20,166 nt of DNA from Pseudomonadota bacterium (GTDB lineage: Bacteria; Pseudomonadota; Alphaproteobacteria; Rhizobiales; Xanthobacteraceae): the NCBI GenBank assembly GCA_023435725.1, contig JAEYRD010000090.1:1-20166 (forward strand), read 5' to 3'. The notes beneath the pieces were generated by a model. The model was not told the origin of the DNA. It was given only the letters and a program-made list of their open reading frames with translations, and searched no databases. Both the position numbers and the translations under genes were made by a program. Positions 15,062-20,166 of this stretch are shown piece after piece (within the stretch, counting starts at the first letter, position 1; every line of letters starts with the position of its first letter).

Positions 15062-15505
15062 ACTACTCATGTTGGATGGGACAATTACAACATGTTCTCT
15101 TATCTCGACGCCAAGTGGTTCGCCCCGTTGATCAGGGCCGTCATGTCGGATGAGCCGATGGTCGAGAAGATCCAAAAGATTGTGAGCCTTCAGCCGGATT
15201 TCAACAACCGGGGCGCCATTCGAAGCATCTTCGGCCGCTACAGGTTCAGTCGGTACTTCTCACCGATTCATTTCAATCGTCCGAGCACCTACGAGGCGTT
15301 GGTCGCCAACAACGACATTGAGGTCTATGACCTGCAAGAGGATCCGGAGGAGACACGCAATCTGGCGCAGAATGGCGCCGCCAAGGGAGAACTGATGACG
15401 GCTCTGAACGATAAGCTGAACGCACGCATCGACGAGGAAGTTGGCGACGATAGCGGTAAGTTCTTGCCCCTGATAGCTGGCTATTGGTACCCTGCACGGG
15501 CGTAG
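15062..15505 (+). pseudogene. C-terminal remnant of an arylsulfatase
   Basis: About 140 residues from here to the stop at 15505 look like the end of a type I sulfatase. The diagnostic segment is IEVYDLQEDPEETRNLA, the usual LYDL..DP.E..NLA near sulfatase C-termini, followed by a helix and GKFLPL. The N-terminal domain with the formylglycine C-x-P/A-x-R motif and metal ligands is absent, and the frame closes with a stop at 15038. An ATG at 15092 could start a short protein, but it would have no active site and no good ribosome-binding site. Best read as a truncated relic. Confidence 0.72.
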
Positions 15506-15734
15506 CCATCTACGAACTGGGCGAACACGGAGCATCCGAATCCGCCCCGCCCAGCATCACGGTCTTCCATCAAGGGGCTGACCGAGATTTGCGGACGGCA
15601 GCTTTTGGGCCCTTGGCAGACGCGGAGGTCCGCTAATGGGCCCTGAGCTGTAATCCCTAGTTCAACACGCACCCTTTGGCGGGGCTAAACTTCATTCAGA
15701 ATTCCGTTCCGTGGGTGAGCTACAGGTGGCAAAA

Positions 15735-16019
15735 ATGAAGCGATCAATCGCCTTGTCAGCGTCGCTAATCATTGGCTTCTCGGTAGGAAGCAATGCAGGC
15801 GTGAGTGCCGCTACTTATTGCGAATACGTTGGCTATCCCGCCAATTGTATCGTTCGGCCCGGCGTCATCGTCGCGCCACCCCGTTATGCTCGTGGACTGC
15901 CACCGTCGACTGATCCCCACCCGAGCGGTGTCATAAGGCAGGACTTGTTCGAAAGGAATAATCCGAACAACCTGCGATCGGATTGGCCCAGTCCACCCGC
16001 TCAACCGGCCCAGTTCTAA
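15735..16019 (+). CDS. Small secreted hypothetical protein
   Basis: A 94-residue protein with a clear Sec signal peptide (MKRSIALSASLIIGFSVGSNAGVSAA), then a short Cys-containing segment (YCEYVGYPANCIVRPG, two cysteines that could pair) and a Pro/Asn-rich, probably disordered tail ending in PPAQPAQF. I do not recognise the family. AGGTGG six bases before the ATG at 15735 sets the start; a GTG at 15711 would put eight polar residues before the signal. A 7-bp stem follows the stop at 16026-16049. It is probably periplasmic or extracellular. Confidence 0.65.
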   Translation: MKRSIALSASLIIGFSVGSNAGVSAATYCEYVGYPANCIVRPGVIVAPPRYARGLPPSTDPHPSGVIRQDLFERNNPNNLRSDWPSPPAQPAQF

Positions 16020-16025
16020 AATTGC

Positions 16026-16049
16026 GCGGCACGGTCGTGGCAGTGCCGC
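16026..16049 (+). terminator. GC-rich hairpin after the small secreted protein gene
   Basis: GCGGCAC (16026-16032) and GTGCCGC (16043-16049) form a perfect 7-bp stem with a 10-base loop, starting 6 bases after the stop codon. No T-run follows, so it may act as a 3-prime stabilising or rho-type element, not an intrinsic terminator. Confidence 0.5.
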
Positions 16050-16190
16050 AGAAGTAGCAGAGCCAAATTCGCGGGCGCTACCCAAACCGCTTCGTCCGAC
16101 CTTGTGCGACCTCCGCTATCGCGCCGCTATTGGCGGACGAGCGGACGTCAGACGCGCCCGAGCCAAGCCGCCCGATTTGTGAGTCACGTC

Positions 16191-16483
16191 CTAGCCCCGC
16201 CTGAAGCGGTAGTCGAACGCGCCGCCGAGCGGCTTGATCGATCCGGCGGTCGGTGCCGGAAAGTGGATCGGCAGGATCAGCGTGTCGGTATCCGCAACGG
16301 AGGCGAAGAACTTGCGCCGCGAGACTGCCGACTGCTTCGGGTCCCAATCCGGCTTGGCAGACCAGTCCGGCTCGCGGCACTGGATCTGATGATGCATGAG
16401 ATCGCCCGCGACCACCGCGCGCTGGCCTTTCGAGAAGATGTTCACGCAGCAATGGTGATGTCGCCGATCCTGAGCTGCTTCAT
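16191..16483 (-). pseudogene. Metallo-beta-lactamase-fold hydrolase, internally deleted
   Basis: Both ends of the gene are present but the middle is missing. At 16483 a good ribosome-binding site (GGGAG) and ATG begin MKQLRIGDITI, a typical first strand of MBL-fold hydrolases. After about 12 codons the frame hits TGA. In another frame the C-terminal part continues at once: VNIFSKGQRAVVAGDLMHHQIQ..., then LILPIHFPAPTAG..., ending at 16191. The HxHxDH metal-binding centre, normally about 60-130 residues in, is absent. So roughly two-thirds of the gene was lost at a junction near 16445 and the product cannot be active. It lies directly beside the left REP of the RAYT element. Confidence 0.75.
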
Positions 16484-16573
16484 CGCGTTTCGCTCCCTTT
16501 TTGAGAGGGAGCGTAACGGGACTGTTCGACACGTTCAAGCGAGCGAGTTCGTTGCAACTTTCTCGATTTGGTT

Positions 16574-16605
16574 GTAGCCCGCATGGAGCGAAGCGTAATC
16601 CGGGA
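16574..16605 (+). repeat. Left REP of RAYT element
   Basis: Starts GTAGCCCGCATGGAGCGAAG and ends ATCCGGGA. CCCG and CGGG arms can pair as the REP stem. It ends 10 bases before the RAYT start codon, so its 3-prime end supplies part of the translation-initiation region. Confidence 0.8.
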
Positions 16606-16615
16606 AAAGCGTCGC

Positions 16616-17146
16616 ATGGTTCGCTATCGGCGCAATCTTCTCCCTGGCGGGACTTTCTTTTTCACGATCACGCTGGAGGATCGGCGATCATCCGCACTCG
16701 ATCACGCTGACAAGCTGCGCGGCGCATTTCGCGTTGCGCGCGCGGAAAGACCATTCACGATCGATGCGATTGTGATCCTGCCCGACCATCTCCACATCAT
16801 CATGACGCTGCCAGAAGGCGATTCAGACTTCTCGGGCCGATGGAGGCGGATCAAGAGCCTCTTCACCCACCGACCGGCAGCCTCGGGCGCCTCACTCTCC
16901 CGCAATCATCGCGGCGAGTTCGCCATATGGCAGAGGCGATTTTGGGAGCACACCGTTAGTAACGAAACTGATTTCGAACGCTGCGCGGACTACATCCATT
17001 ACAACCCGGTCAAGCACGGGCTAGTCGCATCGCCAACTGACTGGCCATACTCGTCGCTCCATCGCTACGTTCGCACTGGCTTACTGCCTGCCGATTCGGG
17101 TGGCGCCGCTGAGATCAATGGCAATTTCGGTGAACGCGGAGACTGA
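16616..17146 (+). CDS. REP-associated tyrosine transposase (RAYT, Y1/HUH type)
   Basis: A 176-residue single-strand DNA transposase of the Y1/IS200-like superfamily. The N-terminus MVRYRRNLLPGGTFFFTITL, the HUH motif H58-L-H60 in LPDHLHIIMTLPEGD, FWEHTV (109-114) and YIHYNPVKHGL with candidate catalytic Tyr Y126 are all characteristic. All key residues seem intact. RAYTs are single-copy domesticated-looking transposases that bind and cut REP sequences in bacterial chromosomes. I start it at ATG 16616, since the REP occupies the sequence before it; an in-frame TTG at 16568 and ATG at 16583 would translate the REP itself. The stop codon touches the right REP directly. Confidence 0.9.
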   Translation: MVRYRRNLLPGGTFFFTITLEDRRSSALDHADKLRGAFRVARAERPFTIDAIVILPDHLHIIMTLPEGDSDFSGRWRRIKSLFTHRPAASGASLSRNHRGEFAIWQRRFWEHTVSNETDFERCADYIHYNPVKHGLVASPTDWPYSSLHRYVRTGLLPADSGGAAEINGNFGERGD

Positions 17147-17178
17147 TCCCGGATTTCGCTGCGCTCCATCCGGGCTAC
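17147..17178 (-). repeat. Right REP of RAYT element
   Basis: On the minus strand this reads GTAGCCCGGATGGAGCGCAG, then ends ATCCGGGA. CCCGGAT and ATCCGGG form a perfect 7-bp stem. It begins at the base after the RAYT stop codon and ends 8 bases before the ABC-F stop, so it could also serve as a shared bidirectional terminator. Confidence 0.85.
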
Positions 17179-17186
17179 CGCCCCCG

Positions 17187-18809
17187 CTACGATCGCAACC
17201 CCGGCGCTTCCTGCCCCGTGCGCGCGACATATTCGGTGTAGCCGCCGCCAAATTGATGGATGCCGTCGGGCGTCAACTCCAGCACGCGGTTTGACAGCGT
17301 CCCCAGAAAATGCCGGTCGTGCGACACGAACAGCATGGTGCCCTCGAAATCCGACAGCGCCGTGATCAGCATTTCCTTGGTGGCGAGGTCGAGGTGGTTG
17401 GTCGGCTCGTCCAGCACCAGGAAGTTCGGCGGGTCGAACAGCATCTTCGCCATCACGAGCCGTGCCTTCTCGCCGCCGGAGAGCACCCGGCAGCGCTTCT
17501 CGACGTCGTCGCCGGAGAAGCCGAAGCAGCCGGCGAGCGCGCGCAGGGAGCCCTGCCCCGCGGTCGGAAAGGCATCTTCCAGCGACTGGAACACGGTACG
17601 TTCACCGTCGAGCAGGTCCATCGCGTGCTGAGCGAAGTAGCCCATCTTGACGCTGCCCCCGAGCGCGACAGTGCCCTGGTCCGGATCGCTCGCGCCGGCG
17701 ACGAGCTTGAGCAGTGTCGACTTGCCGGCGCCGTTGACGCCCATCACGCACCAGCGCTCGCGCCGGCGGATCATGAAATCGAGGCCGTCATAGATGCGTT
17801 TGCTGCCGTAGCCCTTGTGGACGTTCTTCAACGCCACGACGTCCTCGCCCGAGCGCGGCGCCGGCGGGAAATCGAATACAACGCTCTGGCGGCGGCGCGG
17901 CGGCTCGACCCGCTCGATCTTGTCGAGCTTCTTCACGCGGCTCTGCACCTGCGCCGCATGCGAGGCGCGCGCCTTGAAGCGCTCGATGAACTTGATTTCC
18001 TTGGCGAGCATGGCCTGCTGGCGCTCGAACTGCGCCTGCTGCTGCTTCTCGTTCTGTGCCCGCTGCTGTTCGTAGAACTCGTAATCGCCGGTGTAGGTGG
18101 TGAGCGAGCCGGAATCGATCTCGATCACCTTGGAGATCACGCGGTTGATGAACTCGCGGTCGTGCGAGGTCATCAGCAGCGTGCCTTCGTAATCGTGCAA
18201 AAATTTCTCCAGCCAGATCAGGCTTTCGAGATCGAGATGGTTGCTGGGCTCGTCGAGCAGCATGACGTCGGGGCGCATCAGGAGGATGCGGGCCAGCGCC
18301 ACGCGCATCTTCCAGCCGCCGGAGAGCTTGCCGACGTCGCCGTCCATCATCTCCTGGCTGAAGCCGAGGCCCGCCAGCGCCTCACGCGCGCGGCCGTCGA
18401 GCGCGTAGCCGTCGAGCTCCTCGAAACGGTGTTGCACCTCGCCATAGCGGGCGATGATCTCGTCCATCTCGTCGGCCTTGTCGGGATCGGCCATCGCGGC
18501 CTCGAGCTCGCGCAGCTCGGCCGCGACCTCGCTGACGGGACCGGCGCCGTCCATCACCTCGGCCACGGCACTGCGGCCGGACATCTCGCCGACATCCTGA
18601 TTGAAATAGCCGATGGTGATGCCGCGATCGATCGAGACCTGGCCTTCGTCGGGCAGTTCCTGTCCGGCGATCATCCGGAACAGCGTGGTCTTGCCCGCGC
18701 CGTTCGGACCGACAAGGCCGATCTTCTCGCCCTTGTTGAGGGCGGCGGAGGCTTCGATGAACAGGATCTGGTGGCCGGCTTGCTTGCTGACGTTGTCGAG
18801 GCGGATCAT
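17187..18809 (-). CDS. ABC-F family ATPase, ribosome-associated type
   Basis: A 540-residue soluble protein with two ABC domains in one chain and no membrane segments. Domain 1 has Walker A GPNGAGKT (34-41), signature LSGGWKMR (162-169) and Walker B VMLLDEPSNHLDL. Domain 2 has Walker A GVNGAGKS (357-364), LSGGEKAR (443-450) and LVLDEPTNHLDL. Between them a charged, Gln-rich helical linker (about 245-300) matches the P-site tRNA interaction motif region of ABC-F proteins. Such proteins act in translation, for example EttA, YbiT, Uup and YheS; length and layout are closest to YbiT, but I would not fix the subfamily. It is monocistronic, with a 138-bp leader before repeat copy B. Confidence 0.95.
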   Translation of the reverse strand: MIRLDNVSKQAGHQILFIEASAALNKGEKIGLVGPNGAGKTTLFRMIAGQELPDEGQVSIDRGITIGYFNQDVGEMSGRSAVAEVMDGAGPVSEVAAELRELEAAMADPDKADEMDEIIARYGEVQHRFEELDGYALDGRAREALAGLGFSQEMMDGDVGKLSGGWKMRVALARILLMRPDVMLLDEPSNHLDLESLIWLEKFLHDYEGTLLMTSHDREFINRVISKVIEIDSGSLTTYTGDYEFYEQQRAQNEKQQQAQFERQQAMLAKEIKFIERFKARASHAAQVQSRVKKLDKIERVEPPRRRQSVVFDFPPAPRSGEDVVALKNVHKGYGSKRIYDGLDFMIRRRERWCVMGVNGAGKSTLLKLVAGASDPDQGTVALGGSVKMGYFAQHAMDLLDGERTVFQSLEDAFPTAGQGSLRALAGCFGFSGDDVEKRCRVLSGGEKARLVMAKMLFDPPNFLVLDEPTNHLDLATKEMLITALSDFEGTMLFVSHDRHFLGTLSNRVLELTPDGIHQFGGGYTEYVARTGQEAPGLRS

Positions 18810-18947
18810 GGGGTCTTTGGGGGAATTTTTGCGTTGCAGCGTAATAGGCCATGCAAGCCGCCAGGGGAAGCCCGGCGGGCCCCGGATTGACGCAGGTTGG
18901 CGCCTCAGGGGCGAGCTTTGATGGAAAAACTGCGCACCGCGTCCGCC

Positions 18948-19046
18948 TAGAGCGTTTTCGAGCGAAGTGGATACCGGTTCGCGTAAAGAAAACGCGTCAA
19001 AACAAGAATCTAGAGCCCCGATCCTATCGGAACGGAAATGGCTCTA
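18948..19046 (-). repeat. ~100-bp interspersed repeat, copy B
   Basis: 99 bp with inverted ends TAGAGC (18948-18953) and GCTCTA (19041-19046). On the minus strand it begins with the TAG stop codon of the GrlR-like gene. TAGAGCC and GGCTCTA (19011-19017, 19040-19046) pair as an outer 7-bp stem, with CCGAT/ATCGG inside, followed by GATTCTTGTTTTGACG. It lacks about 5 bp in the hairpin loop arm compared with copies A and C. The other end lies 138 bp upstream of the ABC-F start. Confidence 0.92.
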
Positions 19047-19751
19047 TGCCCGCCGCATCAGCTTGAGCGAGGCCGCAAGGCGCAGGCTGCGCTTGCCGGC
19101 GAGCGCGATGCCTTCGAGTTCACCGCTATCGGCTGTGCAGGTGCCGGAGAAGCCGATCCCGACCTCGTAGCCGCCGAAGACGGGATTTTCACCCTTCGCC
19201 GGCGTGTGCTCCTGGTTGAGCATCTCGCCCTTCCAGCGGCCGTCCGCCGAGGAGTAGGAGCCGAGATAGTAGAAGAACGCATCGCCGCCGAGGATGCGGC
19301 CGTCTATCAGCAACATCACGCCGGAGAGTCCGGCATCGACACCATCGAGCGCCCTCAGGCTCATCCCGTAGAGCCCGTTGACGATCCCGCCCTCCCCGAT
19401 CGTGCCACGCGGCGGCAGCGCCCCGTCATCATCCAGCCGCGTCAGATTGGCCCAGAAGTTACCGCCCGGCATGGTGTCGGCGCTGCCCGTGAGACGGATC
19501 TGGTTGCCGATCAGCCGGCCGCGTGCGCCGATCGAGGCGACATCGGCTCCCATCAGCGGCTTGTAGTGGGGATCCTCGTTGTGCCGTTCAGTGATGACCT
19601 CGGCGATGATCTCGCCGTCGCGCTCGACATAGGTTCCAAGATGCGCGAAGGCCGAATTGCCGCCCAGCATCTTGCCGTCATGCAGGCACATTATGCTGCG
19701 CCCGAAGGCATCGTGGATGCCGTATTCAACCTTGTAGAGTCCGTCCAGCAA
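19044..19751 (-). CDS. Protein with two tandem GrlR-like domains
   Basis: A 235-residue protein made of two related halves. Repeat 1 (about 4-106) has GLYKVEY, DGKMLGGNSAFAHLGTY and VITERHNEDP. Repeat 2 (about 126-232) has GLYGMSL, DGRILGGDAFFYYLGSY and EMLNQEHTP. The layout GLY - (I/V)L.DG.I.GGD..Y.Y.G.Y matches GrlR, the small beta-barrel that restrains GrlA in enteropathogenic E. coli type III secretion. Many bacteria carry GrlR-like proteins without that system, and none is seen here, so the function is unknown. The start is TTG at 19751 with no recognisable ribosome-binding site and a REP-like hairpin directly upstream. The TAG stop is the first triplet of repeat copy B. Confidence 0.72.
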   Translation of the reverse strand: MLDGLYKVEYGIHDAFGRSIMCLHDGKMLGGNSAFAHLGTYVERDGEIIAEVITERHNEDPHYKPLMGADVASIGARGRLIGNQIRLTGSADTMPGGNFWANLTRLDDDGALPPRGTIGEGGIVNGLYGMSLRALDGVDAGLSGVMLLIDGRILGGDAFFYYLGSYSSADGRWKGEMLNQEHTPAKGENPVFGGYEVGIGFSGTCTADSGELEGIALAGKRSLRLAASLKLMRRA

Positions 19752-19759
19752 TGCAATAG

Positions 19760-19791
19760 GCCCGCAAAATCGAAAAGGAAGCGCGGGCTAC
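19760..19791 (-). repeat. REP-like hairpin upstream of the GrlR-like gene
   Basis: On the minus strand it reads GTAGCCCGC, a 17-base loop, then GCGGGC. The stem GCCCGC/GCGGGC (19760-19765, 19783-19788) is perfect, and the GTAG head matches the RAYT-type REPs while the loop differs. It ends 8 bases before the TTG start codon. Confidence 0.5.
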
Positions 19792-20002
19792 CTAGCACTG
19801 CCGTCGCATCGAGACCATCCGACTTTTCCGCGCAGAGCCGTTGCCGGAGCCTTCCGTGCCATCATGTCATCATGCGCCTGTTTTGCCCGACGGGTCAATC
19901 GATTTCGCCTAATCCGCAGTCAGCCGCTCAAGTCCCCCGCTACTTTGCATGGGGTTGTTTTCGAGTTTTTTGTTGCGCGGTCCCGGACAGCATTCATCAC
20001 GC
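19792..20002. other. Intergenic stretch, no gene recognised
   Basis: No convincing coding sequence on either strand. It contains TGTTTTGCCCGACGGGTCAA (19881-19900), and TTTGCATGGGGTTGTTTTCG near 19944. I recall both as parts of a recurrent Bradyrhizobium intergenic sequence, but only one copy is here so this cannot be shown. Confidence 0.35.
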
Positions 20003-20106
20003 CAGAACGTTTTCGAGCGAAGCGGACATCGGTTCGCATAAAGAAAACGCGTCAAGACAAGAATCTAGAGCCCCGTTCCCACTCCATCGTAACGGAAATG
20101 GCTCTA
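20003..20106 (-). repeat. ~100-bp interspersed repeat, copy C
   Basis: 104 bp, same orientation as copy B. It begins on the minus strand TAGAGCCATTTCCGTTACGA, then conserved GACGCGTTTTCTTTATGCGA and CTTCGCTCGAAAACGTTCTG. TAGAGCC/GGCTCTA (20066-20072, 20100-20106) form the outer stem. Its TAG is the stop codon of the gene that enters from the right edge. Confidence 0.92.
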
Positions 20107-20166
20107 GTGACGTTTGAAATACTGCACCTCGCGCTCGTGCTTCTCGGCCGCCGCACGGCTCCTGAA
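20104..20166 (-). CDS. C-terminal end of an unidentified protein (partial)
   Basis: The last 20 codons of a minus-strand gene that continues beyond the window: FRSRAAAEKHEREVQYFKRH and TAG. The charged, helix-like, Glu/Lys-rich composition and high-GC codon use look like a genuine C-terminus. The stop codon is the first three bases of repeat copy C, as seen with the other two copies. Too little is visible to name a family. Confidence 0.55.
   Translation of the reverse strand, partial: FRSRAAAEKHEREVQYFKRH

Larger units (their letters stand above)
16574..17178 (+). mobile_element. RAYT gene with inverted flanking REP pair
   Basis: A 605-bp unit made of a left REP (16574-16605), a Y1 transposase gene and an inverted right REP (17147-17178). 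The REPs are identical at 29 of 32 positions when one is reverse-complemented. Both begin with GTAG, the tetranucleotide typically found at the head of REPs recognised by RAYT enzymes. The unit lies between a decayed MBL-fold gene and the convergent ABC-F gene. Confidence 0.8.

Noticed and set aside
17310..18890. Long plus-strand open frame (526 codons) opposite the ABC-F gene
   Set aside because: It is antisense to a gene with complete ABC motifs. The His/Val/Leu/Arg-rich translation has no recognisable domain and is typical of a high-GC shadow frame.
19044..19751. Inferring a type III secretion locus from the GrlR-like protein
   Set aside because: No GrlA-like, chaperone, needle or effector gene is visible; GrlR-like domains occur without such systems.
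7751..20106. Reading the three ~100-bp repeats as a CRISPR array or IS termini
   Set aside because: They are kilobases apart, in both orientations, and enclose ordinary unrelated genes with no cas genes or shared transposase, so they are interspersed elements.

Overview
The window looks like chromosomal DNA of a Bradyrhizobium-type alphaproteobacterium (Nitrobacteraceae). This is an inference from high GC, the families present (DUF982, DUF2336, DUF2778 L,D-transpeptidase, PsiF repeats, TRAP substrate-binding protein) and dense short palindromic intergenic repeats. No tRNA, rRNA, CRISPR array or phage module was seen.

Layout. 0-3.2 kb: a Tat-exported TRAP substrate-binding protein, a DUF982 protein, a membrane-anchored DUF2778 L,D-transpeptidase-like protein and a DUF1810 protein. 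3.2-5.6 kb: a divergent catabolic cluster, with a crotonase-family enzyme on the minus strand facing a TetR regulator and a 2-keto-4-pentenoate hydratase-like enzyme. Two related 16-bp operators lie 33 bp apart between them. 5.7-8.4 kb: a two-TM chemoreceptor converging on an NAD(P)H-dependent FMN reductase, with a 103-bp repeat filling the gap exactly. 8.4-8.9 kb: a decayed stretch with an AraC-family tail. 8.9-11.5 kb: a likely c-di-GMP operon, DUF2336 - PilZ - degenerate receiver/HD-GYP. 11.5-14.0 kb: a small protein, a nitroreductase, an HSL-family hydrolase and a PsiF-type periplasmic protein. 14.0-16.5 kb: a loose accessory stretch with a second PilZ protein, a sulfatase C-terminal remnant, a small secreted protein and an internally deleted metallo-beta-lactamase-fold gene. 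16.6-17.2 kb: a REP-associated tyrosine transposase (RAYT) between two inverted REP sequences. 17.2-20.2 kb: an ABC-F ATPase, a protein made of two GrlR-like domains, and the last codons of a gene that runs off the right edge.

Working together. The chemoreceptor, two PilZ proteins, HD-GYP protein and DUF2336 protein point to motility or c-di-GMP signalling. The crotonase, hydratase and TetR form one plausible regulated catabolic unit.

Most notable pattern. A ~100-bp repeat with TAGAGC/GCTCTA ends occurs three times. In all three the same end begins with the TAG stop codon of the gene running into it, and the first ~40 bp can fold into a hairpin. This looks like a mobile or selected stop-codon-plus-terminator cassette. 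A second, unrelated repeat family is the GTAG-headed REP that flanks the RAYT gene and recurs in degenerate form at 1229-1259.
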